A DNA stretch of 64,000 nt from Clostridium fessum (GCF_003024715.1 NZ_PYLO01000006.1:1-64000); one strand, 5' to 3'; positions 42,392 to 53,634 are shown, numbered from the stretch's first letter. Made by a program: numbers and translations. Notes: a model not told the origin generated them from the letters alone.

Positions 42392-43662
42392 TGTATTCCA
42401 CCTGCCTTTATGATATAATCGCCGCTCTCCAGCTCGCCGCCGTGATAATCTTCTGCCGTCGTCACGCCGGAAATCGCTGTGTTCCGTCCTATCTTCACTC
42501 CATCCGGTATCACGGAGCGCTCTCCGATCGTTACCAGATCGAACTGATATACCTTCTTGTCGTACTTGCTCTCGGCATATTCTCCGACGCCGACCTCGGC
42601 ATTCTCACCGATGGTAACGTCCTCCGCCACGATCGCCTTATCCACAACCGTGCCAGCGCCGATCGTCGTGCCCTTCATGATGATCGAATCACGGATCACC
42701 GCACCTTCTCCGATCGTAACGCCTGCTCCGATGACCGAGTTAATGACTTCGCCGTATACCTCGGTGCCCTCGCCGATGATACTGCGCTCTATCTTGGACT
42801 GCTCCGATATAAATTGTGGGGGAATAATATCGCTCTTCGTGTAAATCTTCCAGTATTCTTCATACAGGTTGAACTCCGGAATGATGTCGATCAGTTCCAT
42901 GTTTGCCTCCCAGTAGGAGCCAAGGGTTCCGACATCTTTCCAGTAGCCGTTGTACTCGTATGCGAAGATACGTTTTCCAGCTGCATGGCAATACGGGATA
43001 ATGTGCTTTCCAAAGTCACATCCAGGCTCGTCCGAGAGCTTGATGAGCGCTTCTTTGAGCACCTTCCAGCTGAATATGTAAATACCCATGGAAGCTAAAT
43101 TGCTACGCGGATTCGCCGGTTTCTCCTCAAACTCCGTAATGCGGTTGTTGTCATCGGTTATAACGATACCGAAACGGCTTGCCTCCTCCATCGGAACCTG
43201 CATCGCCGCGATCGTCACATCCGCATTGTTTGCTTTGTGGTATTCCAGCATTACCTCGTAGTCCATCTTGTAGATGTGGTCGCCGGACAAAATCAGCACA
43301 TACTCTGGATTGTACGTTTCCATGTATTCCAGGTTCTGGTAAATCGCGTTCGCCGTACCGGTGTACCAATCGCTTCCTTTGCTCCGCTCATACGGCGGAA
43401 GTACCGTCACACCACCTACGTTGCGGTCCAGATCCCACGGAATACCGATTCCAATATGTGCATTCAGCCGCAGCGGCTGATACTGGGTCAGAACGCCTAC
43501 CGTGTCCACTCCCGAATTGATACAGTTACTTAACGGAAAATCGATGATTCGATACTTTCCTCCGAAAGAAACCGCAGGTTTTGCTACTTTTTGAGTTAAG
43601 ACACCCAGACGACTGCCCTGTCCGCCTGCCAACAGCATAGCTATCATTTCCTTTTTAATCAC
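42388..43662 (-). CDS. glgC: Glucose-1-phosphate adenylyltransferase, catalytic subunit GlgC
   Basis: A 424-residue enzyme that makes ADP-glucose from ATP and glucose 1-phosphate, the committed step of glycogen synthesis. [16 protein letters not shown] (about 8-23) is the nucleotide-binding loop, [14 protein letters not shown] (about 127-140) holds the catalytic Asp, and [10 protein letters not shown] (about 181-190) binds the sugar phosphate; the C-terminal beta-helix with I-GEG repeats is at about 300-400. Start is GTG with GAGGGGTG six bases upstream. First gene of glgC-glgD; glycogen synthase and branching enzyme are not in the window. Confidence 0.96.
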   Translation of the reverse strand: MIKKEMIAMLLAGGQGSRLGVLTQKVAKPAVSFGGKYRIIDFPLSNCINSGVDTVGVLTQYQPLRLNAHIGIGIPWDLDRNVGGVTVLPPYERSKGSDWYTGTANAIYQNLEYMETYNPEYVLILSGDHIYKMDYEVMLEYHKANNADVTIAAMQVPMEEASRFGIVITDDNNRITEFEEKPANPRSNLASMGIYIFSWKVLKEALIKLSDEPGCDFGKHIIPYCHAAGKRIFAYEYNGYWKDVGTLGSYWEANMELIDIIPEFNLYEEYWKIYTKSDIIPPQFISEQSKIERSIIGEGTEVYGEVINSVIGAGVTIGEGAVIRDSIIMKGTTIGAGTVVDKAIVAEDVTIGENAEVGVGEYAESKYDKKVYQFDLVTIGERSVIPDGVKIGRNTAISGVTTAEDYHGGELESGDYIIKAGGIQ

Positions 43663-43712
43663 GATATCACCCCTCGATGCTCACATATAATGTGTATTTT
43701 AAACCTGTTTTT

Positions 43713-43741
43713 ATTATAACATACTTCACGAAAATAGTGAA
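43713..43741 (-). promoter_or_regulatory. glgC-glgD promoter
   Basis: Minus strand: TTCACT (43741-43736), 17-bp spacer, TATAAT (43718-43713); leader about 45 nt. Confidence 0.65.
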
Positions 43742-43859
43742 CAAATTTTTAATAGAATTTGTCCCAATTTTGTACATTTTCCGACATTTTTCGTTCCTTT
43801 TACATAATATTTTCGTAATTCCGGGATGTGGAATCTAAGAGCGAACCTCCCGTGAACTG

Positions 43860-43922
43860 AAAAAAAGCCCTGAATCTGAGACACTTTTGACTCAAAAGCA
43901 TTTCCGATTCAAGGCTTTTTTA
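43860..43922. terminator. Terminator of the TRAP-linked lysR gene
   Basis: Minus strand: AAAAAAGCCTTGAATC pairs with GATTCAGGGCTTTTTTT; the lysR stop codon lies within the first arm. Symmetric T runs make it bidirectional. Confidence 0.85.
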
Positions 43923-44894
43923 CTGTATATTCTTTCTCAATTCTTCCAGACTCATCGAATCTGCAATCCGCGGCAGCTCCTCCTGTAAGATATGGACAAA
44001 GTCTTGTATATACATCGGATGCATCGCATTCCGGTGGCTGACCAGCTCAATCTTTAACTCCCGTCCCAGGTTCCGGATCGGGAACATATAGAGTTCATCC
44101 TCTGGCTTACAGGTCTGATTGTGACGGTAAGCAGCTGCCAGCAGCATTTTCGGGCACAGCGCCGCACAGATGCCGGACGCGCAGAGCAGAATCTGCGTCT
44201 CACTATCACTGATGTTATAGATGACATTAAGCTTTACATTATAACTGTCCAGATATTCCTGAATCGCATGGTTGACTTTTCCGGTCTTGAAACTCTGCGT
44301 AAACGGAATGTTGGAAAACCGTTTCAGATCAATCCCATCCTCCATCTGCCGGATCTCCTGCTTGCTAAATTCCCGCCTCAAAAGCTTGGCGGAGATAACC
44401 AGGATGATCTCATCCGTCGTCAGGGTCTGGATTTTATAATCCGGATGCGGTGACGTATTGACCCCGATAAATAAATCTACCTGTCCGTTCAACAGGCGTT
44501 CCTCCAGGATCTGTGTGTCCTCCTCCGTAAAGGATATATTTACCTTCGGGTAACACTGGTAATATCGCGGCAGCACACGGGGCAGTATGATCGGCGCGCG
44601 GGATGTACTGATTCCCAAGGTAAAACCGCCCACCGTCCCCTCCGCTATCCCCGCCAGACTCCGGCTCATACTCGTCTCCATAATCTGGATATTTAACAGG
44701 TTATGAAGCATGATCTCGCCAGCCTGCGTCAGACGGAATTTGGGACGCCGCTCAAACAACACGACATTATACTCTTTTTCCAGCCTCTTTATATGATCGC
44801 TGGCGCACTGCTGTGTAATATGAAGCTCATTTGCAGCTTTTGTAATACTCATTTCTCTGGCTACCACCAAAAAAACTTCGAATCCTATTTTCAT
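43920..44894 (-). CDS. LysR family regulator linked to the TRAP transporter
   Basis: A 324-residue LTTR. Helix-turn-helix at about 1-60: FEVFLVVAREMSITKAANEL and HITQQCASDHIKRLEKEYNVVLFER. The CASDHIKRLE variant (instead of the common SQPALSRQI) is typical of a Clostridia subgroup. Effector domain about 90-300. It is the last gene on the strand after dctM, separated by 138 bp with a terminator-like hairpin, so it probably has its own transcription. Likely regulates the dctPQM/DUF6282 genes. Confidence 0.9.
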   Translation of the reverse strand: MKIGFEVFLVVAREMSITKAANELHITQQCASDHIKRLEKEYNVVLFERRPKFRLTQAGEIMLHNLLNIQIMETSMSRSLAGIAEGTVGGFTLGISTSRAPIILPRVLPRYYQCYPKVNISFTEEDTQILEERLLNGQVDLFIGVNTSPHPDYKIQTLTTDEIILVISAKLLRREFSKQEIRQMEDGIDLKRFSNIPFTQSFKTGKVNHAIQEYLDSYNVKLNVIYNISDSETQILLCASGICAALCPKMLLAAAYRHNQTCKPEDELYMFPIRNLGRELKIELVSHRNAMHPMYIQDFVHILQEELPRIADSMSLEELRKNIQ

Positions 44895-44951
44895 TGTTTC
44901 CTCCGCCAGTTCTCAGTTCTATCTATTTTCTTATTCTAACCAAAAGGAGCC

Positions 44952-44993
44952 GTAAAAAAACAGCGCATTGACCTTTCAAGTCTCTTCTGCTGT
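44952..44993 (-). terminator. Terminator after dctM
   Basis: Minus strand: GACAGC pairs with GCTGTT across a 28-nt loop with inner pairing, then TTTTTTT. Moderate stem, good T run. Confidence 0.55.
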
Positions 44994-45032
44994 CTTTTCA
45001 CAGCCCCTTTTTCTTACGTATTTTTCTAATAC

Positions 45033-46322
45033 TTAGTATCCGTACCCCATTAGTCTCGGAAGCCATGTGATGATTCCCGGTACATATGCAAATACAAACA
45101 GAAGCAATATTTCCGTCAAAAGGAACGGAAGCGCTCCCTTTACAATCTGTTTAAAATTCAAGCCTGAAATCGAAACCGCCGTAAACAGATTATATCCAAA
45201 CGGAGGTGTTACGAATCCAACTACCAGGCAAATACAGAACAGCATACCGATGTGGAGTTCATTACATCCGAGTGCAATTCCAACCGGAATTAAAATTGGT
45301 GCCAGAATCAGAGTTGCCGCTACATTATCCATCAGACAGCCTACAATTAAGAGCACTACAACTAGTACGAAGAGATAAAGTGCCTGGCTGCCACCTACGA
45401 AGCTGATAAATGCATTGGAAATCACGATTCCGATCTGGGATTTCGATACAACCCAGGAGAACAGGGACGCCGCCGCGATGATGAAATTGACCATTGTCGA
45501 TGTTTTCAGGGAATTGATCAGGATCTTCGGTAAATCTTTTACTTTCAGTTCTTTCAATGCAAAACCCAGAATCAGCGCATAAACAATGCCGACCGCTGCG
45601 GATTCGGTTGGTGTAAAGATACCGCCATAAATACCGCCTAGAATCAGAACCGGAAGTCCCAGAGCGCCCAGCGCTTTCCAGAACAATTTCATGGATTCTT
45701 TAAAATCAAACTTCATCGTCTTCGCATGTTTCAGAACCTCCGGATTCCTGTATGCGAATACGACATTGACTAACGATAACGCCAGTGCGATAACAAGTCC
45801 CGGGACAACCCCTGCCATAAACATTGCCGGAATTGAAAGATTCATTGTAACTCCATAAATAATCATGGGAATACTCGGAGGAATGATTGGTCCCAATGCA
45901 CCTGCCGATGCAACTAACCCCGCGCTCGTTTCTCTGGAATAACCTGCCTTCAGCATGGAAGGAAGCATAATTGAACCAATCGCTGCTACCGTCGCCGGAC
46001 CGGAGCCCGTCAGCGCTGCAAAGATCGCACAACTGAATACGGTTACAATTCCAAGTCCGCCCGGAAGCCAGCCTAAAATACTCTTCGCCCAATCGGTCAG
46101 ACGTTTGGAAATACCACCGAAATCCATCAGGTTTCCTACCAAGATAAACAGTGGGACTGCAAGCAGTGTGAAAGAGTTAAGACCGTAAATCAGCCGCTGT
46201 GCGACTACCAGCATACTTCCTCCCGTTGTCGCCAGATATGCCATTCCGGCAGAAAGGATTGCAAATGCAACCGGAATGCCTAAAAGCATCAGACCAAATA
46301 ATACTACTAATACAAGTGTCAT
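45033..46322 (-). CDS. dctM: TRAP transporter large permease subunit DctM
   Basis: A 429-residue membrane protein with about twelve segments, the ion-coupled translocation subunit of a tripartite periplasmic (here extracytoplasmic) transporter. Features: GIPVAFAILSAGMAYL at the start, GSGPATVAAIGSIMLPSMLKAGY (about 105-127), ASAGALGPIIPPSIPMIIYG (about 133-152) and CLVVGFVTPPFGYNLF (about 375-390). It overlaps dctQ by 4 bases. The substrate is a small organic acid of unknown identity. Confidence 0.95.
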   Translation of the reverse strand: MTLVLVVLFGLMLLGIPVAFAILSAGMAYLATTGGSMLVVAQRLIYGLNSFTLLAVPLFILVGNLMDFGGISKRLTDWAKSILGWLPGGLGIVTVFSCAIFAALTGSGPATVAAIGSIMLPSMLKAGYSRETSAGLVASAGALGPIIPPSIPMIIYGVTMNLSIPAMFMAGVVPGLVIALALSLVNVVFAYRNPEVLKHAKTMKFDFKESMKLFWKALGALGLPVLILGGIYGGIFTPTESAAVGIVYALILGFALKELKVKDLPKILINSLKTSTMVNFIIAAASLFSWVVSKSQIGIVISNAFISFVGGSQALYLFVLVVVLLIVGCLMDNVAATLILAPILIPVGIALGCNELHIGMLFCICLVVGFVTPPFGYNLFTAVSISGLNFKQIVKGALPFLLTEILLLFVFAYVPGIITWLPRLMGYGY

Positions 46323-46819
46323 AATACCGGTTTATCCTCCTTTCTCTCTGTCGCTGATACGATCATCGCAATCGCTACAAATGCCTGGAACATCAGAAGG
46401 ATTCCGCCGACTGCCACGGAGGAATTGATACACCACATCGGGACAGAAAGCGCGGTGCTCAAGTTGGTTCTGGAGCTGTACGCAAGCTTTAAGCCTGCGT
46501 ACAGCATTACGGTTCCATCAAAAAAGATAACTAATTCAATGATAATATCGACAATTTTTCGAAGCGTTCCATGCATCAGATCCAGGATTGCTGTTACTGT
46601 AGCATGTCCGCTTCCCTCAATCAACAAGGAAGCCCCCAGCATATGCATCCAAATAAAACAGTACCGGGCAAGTTCTTCGCTCCATGACAGTGAATTATTC
46701 AGAATGAAGCGGAAAAACACCTGTGCCACACAGGCAACAATCAGGACAATAAAGATCACCATTCCTATGTAACTGACGCACTTATTAATTATGTCTGAAA
46801 CCTGCTCTAATTTTTTCAT
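46319..46819 (-). CDS. dctQ: TRAP transporter small permease subunit DctQ
   Basis: A 166-residue protein with four membrane helices; the SLSWSEELARYCFIWMHMLGA stretch (about 45-65 region) is the DctQ signature. It holds DctM in the TRAP complex. I use the ATG at 46819 (MKKLEQV) because AGAGGG lies nine bases upstream; the longer frame starts inside dctP. Overlaps dctM by 4 bases (ATGA). Confidence 0.93.
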   Translation of the reverse strand: MKKLEQVSDIINKCVSYIGMVIFIVLIVACVAQVFFRFILNNSLSWSEELARYCFIWMHMLGASLLIEGSGHATVTAILDLMHGTLRKIVDIIIELVIFFDGTVMLYAGLKLAYSSRTNLSTALSVPMWCINSSVAVGGILLMFQAFVAIAMIVSATERKEDKPVL

Positions 46820-46842
46820 GCTGTCAAACCCTCTTTCTGCAA

Positions 46843-47922
46843 TCACTCCTCCGTGCCGGTCAGGGATTTAATCTGATCCACCCACTCAGAACCGATGTAG
46901 GATTCCATCTCGTCATAGCACGGCTGTACGGCACTCTGGAATGCCTCTGTATCTACATCCTCAGAAGATACGATCGTCATGCCCTGAGACGTCAGATCCG
47001 ACTCCATCTTTTCAGCGGTTGCATCGTTATTTTCACGTGTTTCTTTGGCTGCTTCCTGTGCTGCTTCTTTTAAGATCGCCTGATCTTCCTCAGATAAGGA
47101 CTCATATACGCTGGTAGAAATACATACCGGAAGTGGAGAATAGAACAGGTTTACATTATCAATGTATTTGCAGATATCCGGGAAACCGTTGGTATATAAT
47201 ACGCTTAACGGTGCATCACAGCCATCTACGGTACCCTGCTGCAGAGCAGTTAAAAGCTCGCCCCATGCCATCGGGGTTGCATTTACACCCAGTGCCTTAT
47301 AAGCAGACAGGTAAATCTTTGTCTCCATGCAGCGGATCTTCAGTCCATTCAAATCGGACGGTGCTTTGATTTCTTTGTCCTTTGTACATAACTGACGGAA
47401 TCCGCCCTCAGAAAATGCAAGACATGTAACGCCTGTTCCGTCCATATTGTCGATCAGGGACTGACCGAAATCGCCGTCTACGATCTCACGTGCCTGTGCC
47501 AAATCGCTAAAAATGAACGGAAGATCCAATGCACCGTTTGCCGGTACATAAGAAGAAACATATGCATTCGTCATGACTGCCATGTCGCATGTTCCGGTCT
47601 GCATGCCTTCCCACATCTCCGGCTCGGAACCAAGCTGACTGCTCGCATACAGGTTGACCGCAATTCTGCCCTCGGATTTTTCTTCCACGATCTCTTTGAA
47701 TTTGGTTGCTGTAAAGTGATACGGATCATCTGCGTTTGCTGCGGTCGTATAACCGATGCTGAGTGTTGTCTCGGCATTCGGGTTAGCGGTGTTCTCGACT
47801 GCCGCCTGTGTTCCTGCCGCCGCTGCCTGTGTGGTACCACCTGCCTGTCCGCCGCCGCACGCTGTCATGCTGAGCGCTGTCACTGCCGCTAATGCCCCTG
47901 CCAATACTCTGTCTTTCCTCAT
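46843..47922 (-). CDS. dctP: TRAP transporter substrate-binding lipoprotein DctP
   Basis: A 359-residue solute-binding protein, anchored outside the membrane: signal with lipobox SMTAC (about 19-23), a Gly/Ala/Thr-rich linker to about 50, then the DctP fold (about 55-345). The conserved substrate-carboxylate Arg is in LKIRCMETKIYLSAYKALG (about 193-211), followed by PMAWGELLTALQQGTVDG (about 217-234). The KIRCMET- rather than KIRVP- context does not reveal the ligand. Encoded between the DUF6282 gene and dctQM in one operon. Confidence 0.95.
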   Translation of the reverse strand: MRKDRVLAGALAAVTALSMTACGGGQAGGTTQAAAAGTQAAVENTANPNAETTLSIGYTTAANADDPYHFTATKFKEIVEEKSEGRIAVNLYASSQLGSEPEMWEGMQTGTCDMAVMTNAYVSSYVPANGALDLPFIFSDLAQAREIVDGDFGQSLIDNMDGTGVTCLAFSEGGFRQLCTKDKEIKAPSDLNGLKIRCMETKIYLSAYKALGVNATPMAWGELLTALQQGTVDGCDAPLSVLYTNGFPDICKYIDNVNLFYSPLPVCISTSVYESLSEEDQAILKEAAQEAAKETRENNDATAEKMESDLTSQGMTIVSSEDVDTEAFQSAVQPCYDEMESYIGSEWVDQIKSLTGTEE

Positions 47923-47964
47923 AATGTAAAATCCTCCTTCTAAAAAATGTGCATTTATATAAAT

Positions 47965-48828
47965 TTATCTGCATACCACTTCTTCCGGTACCTTCTGGAC
48001 CATGTCCCGTATCTGTGCTTCCGCAATCCCACAGGTCAGCATCACGGCGATAAACCGTTTCAATTCCGAAACGGGTGTCGGCGCCCCTTTCTGCCCGCGG
48101 TCCGTTGCCAGATATACGTGTCCACTTCCAACGGTCCGAATCGTCTCTGCCATCTCTTCCGGCATCACACTTTTCTGTGCCAGATTAAACCAGTTCTTCT
48201 CAATCACAACCCCCAGCTTCGCCAGTTCCGCCTGATCGTCTCTTCCTATCCTCGTCCTTGGAAACTCTGGATGTGTCAAAATCATATTGACCCCCCGTTT
48301 CCGTCCTTCCCTGCATAAAATCAGGGATTCCTCCGGGCTGATATGTCCTGTTGCCAGAAATGCGTCTTTTTCCTTGATAGCATCCATGATGTCGTAGACG
48401 CATTCTTTTAATGTTCCATCCTGTTCCAGAATGGTAATACCCCTGCGGTCGAAGAAATCTCCCTCCATGTTTCCGAATACTAGGCTGTTTTTCGCATCCC
48501 GGGTCGGCATCCATACAATTTTTGCCCCCGCCCGCAATGCATTTTTCACCGCGTATACATTCAAGCCGCCCGCCGGGCAGTTGAGGCAGAGCCCGCCATA
48601 CGCTTTCGCCTTACAGCCGCTGTAGCGGTTGATCAGTTCTGCCCGCAAAGCCGTTGATTCATAATGACTTTTCAGCATCACTCCCGCCATTCCTGCCGCG
48701 TCTGCCTCCCGGATCAACTGGAATCCATCCAATTCTCTCGGAAAAACAGAGGGCGATGAATGTACATGTAAATCGTACGCACCTTTCAGAAGCTCTTCCG
48801 CTTTTTTATTTGCGTCAAGTTCAGTCAT
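47965..48828 (-). CDS. DUF6282-like amidohydrolase-fold protein
   Basis: A 287-residue protein of a metal-dependent TIM-barrel hydrolase kind: YDLHVHSSPS (about 17-26) looks like the HxH metal site, KSHYE (about 54-58) and GHISPEESLIL (about 184-194), LTHPEFP (about 209-215) supply more His residues, and LATDRGQKG (about 254-262) the final Asp. I believe this is the family called DUF6282, often found near transporters and of unknown substrate. First gene of the operon with dctPQM, 42 bases before dctP, so it probably hydrolyses the imported compound or a derivative. I chose the ATG at 48828 (MTELDANKK); its ribosome site (AGAAGA) is weak and an earlier ATG is possible. Confidence 0.7.
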   Translation of the reverse strand: MTELDANKKAEELLKGAYDLHVHSSPSVFPRELDGFQLIREADAAGMAGVMLKSHYESTALRAELINRYSGCKAKAYGGLCLNCPAGGLNVYAVKNALRAGAKIVWMPTRDAKNSLVFGNMEGDFFDRRGITILEQDGTLKECVYDIMDAIKEKDAFLATGHISPEESLILCREGRKRGVNMILTHPEFPRTRIGRDDQAELAKLGVVIEKNWFNLAQKSVMPEEMAETIRTVGSGHVYLATDRGQKGAPTPVSELKRFIAVMLTCGIAEAQIRDMVQKVPEEVVCR

Positions 48829-49072
48829 AATTCTTCTGTCTACACCCTTTCCGTTTGATAGACTCTTTGAAAGTATTCCGCGGTTTTCTTTCTTTATCCC
48901 CATTCTAACACCGGGCATTTGTCTCTGTAAAACAAGTATTCACAGAGTTGACACAATACCCAGCTTGTTTTCTGCCCTTTCCTTCTGTTTTTGCATTTGT
49001 TTCTGTTAATTTTTAAAGCTGTCACTTTTTATACGGGCAGGTTTCTTCCCCTAGCAAATTTCCCTCCGTCCC
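48829..49072. other. Intergenic region between the TRAP operon and asnS
   Basis: It holds the unassigned promoter of the DUF6282-dctPQM operon (no confident -10/-35 seen) and, at its right end, the asnS promoter. No T-box was recognised. Confidence 0.5.
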
Positions 49073-49101
49073 TTGAATCTACAAGGAAAATACAGTATAA
49101 T
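49073..49101 (+). promoter_or_regulatory. asnS promoter
   Basis: Plus strand: TTGAAT (49073-49078), 17-bp spacer, TATAAT (49096-49101); leader of about 70 nt with a small GTCTGC/GCAG hairpin, no T-box. Confidence 0.75.
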
Positions 49102-49179
49102 GAAAGTTAAACACGGTCTGCACACTGCAGGGCAGTCCGCATGAGAAAGTTTATTTTGCAAAATAAGGAGTTTACTGAG

Positions 49180-50571
<1,392 letters not shown>

Positions 50572-50585
50572 ACAATAAGCAACTA

Positions 50586-50640
50586 TGGGGCTGTCGCAAA
50601 TACTGGAATCTGCTTTCTGCTATTTGCAGCAGTCCCTTTT
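50586..50640 (+). terminator. asnS terminator
   Basis: GGGGCTGTCGCAAATA pairs with TATTTGCAGCAGTCCC with minor bulges, followed by TTTTCT. Confidence 0.75.
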
Positions 50641-50698
50641 CTATTATTATTTCAATATGTACATACGGAGTGACAGACTCCTGAAAGGGGGAGAGAAT

Positions 50699-51769
50699 GT
50701 GAAATTTATCCATACCGGCGATATCCACTGGGGCATGTCCCCGGACAGCGACAAGCCTTGGAGCCGGGAGCGCAGCCGCGATATCCGCGATACGTTTACC
50801 GCCATCATCGCCAAGGCAAAGGAGCTGCGCGTGGACTGCCTGTTCATCGCGGGGGATCTGTTCCACCGCCAGCCGCTGCTGCGCGACCTGAAAGAGGTCA
50901 ATTACCTGTTTTCCACGATCCCGCAGACACAGGTTGTCATCATCGCGGGCAATCACGACCGGATCCGCAAAAATTCAGCTGTTTTAAGCTTTTCCTGGGC
51001 TTCCAACGTGACGTTTCTGGAAAGTGAGGATGTCTCATCCGTCTATTTTGAGGATATCAACACCGAGGTGACCGGCTTTTCTTACTATACTGCGGAGATC
51101 CCGGAGCCGCGCCTTGATGCTCTTGAAGCGCCGGAGGATGGAAAAATCCACATTCTGCTGGGGCACGGCGGCGACGCAAACCACGTCCCGATCGACCGGG
51201 CGGCGCTGGCTTCCTCCGGATTTTCGTATATCGCACTGGGGCACATCCACAGGCCAGAGATCCTACTGGACAAAAAGATGGCATACTGCGGTTCCCCGGA
51301 GCCGCTTGATAAGACCGAGACCGGCAGGCACGGTATCCTTTACGGCGAGATCGACCCGGAAAACGGTCAGGTAACGACACTGGACTTTATTCCGATGGCG
51401 AAGCTCCGCTACATCCCGCTCATCGTCCGCGTCACGCCAGATACGACCAACACGGAACTGTACTTAAAAATCGCCCATGAGATCGAACAGCGCGGCAATG
51501 ACAATATTTTCCGCTTCAAGGTGCAGGGCATGCGCGATCCCGATATTTTCTTCGATCTGGACGCCTTAAAGCTGCGTTTCCGCATCGCGGATATCATCGA
51601 TGAGACGGAACCGCAATACGATTTTTCCGCCCTGTTTGCCGAGCATCCAAGCGATATGATCGGCTTTTACATCCAGGCACTGAAAAAACCGGACATGAGC
51701 CCGGTGGAGAAAAAGGCGCTGTTTTACGGCATCCACGCCCTGCTTCTCACCACCGATGAAAGGAGTTAG
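50699..51769 (+). CDS. Metallophosphoesterase, SbcD/YhaO-like nuclease
   Basis: A 356-residue calcineurin-fold phosphoesterase. Metal-binding motifs: KFIHTGDIHWG (about 2-12), IAGDLFHRQPL (about 53-63), IIAGNHDRIRK (about 82-92) and LLGHGGDANH then ALGHIHRPE (about 150-186). The C-terminal capping domain is like that of B. subtilis YhaO and SbcD/Mre11. Start is GTG with GGGGGAG five bases upstream. The ATP-ase partner gene follows after 5 bases, as in yhaO-yhaN. Probably a DNA nuclease that processes ends or structures. Confidence 0.9.
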   Translation: MKFIHTGDIHWGMSPDSDKPWSRERSRDIRDTFTAIIAKAKELRVDCLFIAGDLFHRQPLLRDLKEVNYLFSTIPQTQVVIIAGNHDRIRKNSAVLSFSWASNVTFLESEDVSSVYFEDINTEVTGFSYYTAEIPEPRLDALEAPEDGKIHILLGHGGDANHVPIDRAALASSGFSYIALGHIHRPEILLDKKMAYCGSPEPLDKTETGRHGILYGEIDPENGQVTTLDFIPMAKLRYIPLIVRVTPDTTNTELYLKIAHEIEQRGNDNIFRFKVQGMRDPDIFFDLDALKLRFRIADIIDETEPQYDFSALFAEHPSDMIGFYIQALKKPDMSPVEKKALFYGIHALLLTTDERS

Positions 51770-51774
51770 CTTCC

Positions 51775-53634
51775 ATGCGTTTTCTTGATCTTTATATCAG
51801 TGGGTTTGGAAAATTTCATGACACAGCCGTCTCCTTTGAGGACGGGTTAAACGTCATTTACGGTAAAAATGAAGCCGGCAAATCCACGATCCACACCTTT
51901 ATCCGCGGCATGCTCTTCGGCATCGAGCGTCAGAGGGGGCGCGCCGCCAGAAACGACATCTACAGCAAATATGAGCCGTGGGAAAACAGCGGCACCTACG
52001 AGGGGCAGCTCCGGCTTGAATCCGACGACGGCACCATTTACCGGATCGAGCGCTCGTTCCAGAAAAACAAGAAGGAATTTACCGTCATCAACGAGACGAC
52101 CGGACGCGAGGAACCGGACGGCCGCGCCGTATTGCAGGAAATTTTGGGCGGCATGAGTGAAACCATGTACAACAACACCATCAGCATCAGCCAGTTAAAG
52201 AGTGCGACCGATGAAGGCATGGTTTCGGAACTGAAAAACTATATTGCTAACATGAATACCTCTGGCAATATGGCGCTCAATATCACTAAGGCGACCGCCT
52301 ATCTGAAAAATCAGCGCAAACAATTTGAATCCCAGTTAAGCCCGGAGGCTTCGGTCAACTATACCTCCCTTCTTAGCGAGATCCGCGCGCTGGAACGCGA
52401 GCTTTCTTCGCCAAAATATGAGAATCAGTTACAGGAATACTCAAAACTACGTGACTCGGTCCGAAATGAACTGGAACATCAGAAAATAGAAAAAGAAGAT
52501 TTATCCGACCGGCTGCAGAAGAGCCGTCAGGTACTGGATGAGTTTTCCTTTACGGATGAGGCGTCCATCGAGGCGTACCGCAGTCAGGCTGAAACACTCT
52601 ACCAGGACTATCAGCATGCACAGGTGTCTTCCTCCAGCAAGGGATCCCGGTTTTTCCAGGTGTTTTTCTTTATCGCAGCGGCGATCTGCGCCATCTGCGC
52701 CGCATACTGCGGATATCTGGCGTTCTTCCCGCTTCCGTCCCCGTGGCTGGGAGCTGGTCCCACCGCCCTCATATTTGGCGTCGCCGCTCTTGTGCTTCTC
52801 ATGCTGGGAATCTGCGTCACACGGCACCGGAGCCGCCGCAGGCAGGAGGCGGAGAAAAGTGCCTCTGTTTTATCGGAGATTTTGAGCCGCCACTTGGGCG
52901 AATCCGAGATTTCGGATGAATCCATGAAGCTTTTGTCCCAGCGGCTGGACCGCTTCATCACGCTCTGCCACGCCGTTACAAACTCGGAGGATTCACTGGT
53001 AAAACGTTCCGAACAGATCTCGGCGCTGATGGCAAAGCAGAATGACTGCAGCCTTGTCATCGAGGAACAACAGCGCGTCCAGTGGGAGTTAGAGAAAAAG
53101 CTGGAGCACCTATCCGCCTGCAAAGACCGGGCAGCGGCGCTCAAACACATTTTAAATGAAAATGAGCGCATCCATCAGGAGATCGCCTCCGTGGATCTGG
53201 CGCTTGATACCTTAAAAGAGCTTTCCACGACCATCCGGGATTCTTTCGGCCTGTACTTAAATAAGACTGCGTCCGACCTGATCGCCGGAATTACCGGCGG
53301 AATTTATTCCAGCATCAGCATCGATGAGAACTTGAATGCGTTTTTAAATACCCGCCGGAAGCTGATCCCGCTTGAACAGGTCAGCAGCGGCACCGCCGAC
53401 CAGATCTATCTGGCGCTGCGCCTCGCCGCCGCCCACTTTATCCAGGGCGATGCAGACCGGCTGCCGCTCATCTTTGACGACAGCTTCGTCCTCTACGACG
53501 ACGAGCGCCTGAGAACCGTCCTCAAATGGCTGCCAACCGCCTATTCCGGGCAGATTCTTGTATTTACTTGTCATGAGAGGGAGATGCGGGTGCTGAAGGC
53601 GGAAGGAGCTGCGGTGCATGAAGTGCGGTTGTAG
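51775..53634 (+). CDS. YhaN/SbcC-like AAA ATPase with internal membrane segments
   Basis: A 619-residue SMC/Rad50-type ATPase. Walker A GKNEAGKSTIH is at about 30-40, the Q-loop region near 135-145 (ISISQLKSATDEG), the ABC signature VSSGTADQIYLALRLA at about 541-556 and Walker B LPLIFDDSF at about 567-575. Between them the coiled coil is short (about 190-280 and 360-480) and interrupted by two hydrophobic segments at about 287-315 and 322-343, so the protein should be membrane-attached, instead of carrying a zinc hook. B. subtilis YhaN has a similar build. It follows the YhaO-like nuclease in one operon and ends in a strong terminator. Confidence 0.85.
   Translation: MRFLDLYISGFGKFHDTAVSFEDGLNVIYGKNEAGKSTIHTFIRGMLFGIERQRGRAARNDIYSKYEPWENSGTYEGQLRLESDDGTIYRIERSFQKNKKEFTVINETTGREEPDGRAVLQEILGGMSETMYNNTISISQLKSATDEGMVSELKNYIANMNTSGNMALNITKATAYLKNQRKQFESQLSPEASVNYTSLLSEIRALERELSSPKYENQLQEYSKLRDSVRNELEHQKIEKEDLSDRLQKSRQVLDEFSFTDEASIEAYRSQAETLYQDYQHAQVSSSSKGSRFFQVFFFIAAAICAICAAYCGYLAFFPLPSPWLGAGPTALIFGVAALVLLMLGICVTRHRSRRRQEAEKSASVLSEILSRHLGESEISDESMKLLSQRLDRFITLCHAVTNSEDSLVKRSEQISALMAKQNDCSLVIEEQQRVQWELEKKLEHLSACKDRAAALKHILNENERIHQEIASVDLALDTLKELSTTIRDSFGLYLNKTASDLIAGITGGIYSSISIDENLNAFLNTRRKLIPLEQVSSGTADQIYLALRLAAAHFIQGDADRLPLIFDDSFVLYDDERLRTVLKWLPTAYSGQILVFTCHEREMRVLKAEGAAVHEVRL

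Noticed and set aside
49081-49179. T-box riboswitch before asnS
   Set aside because: The leader is only about 70 nt and lacks the T-box sequence TGGNACC and the large stem I.
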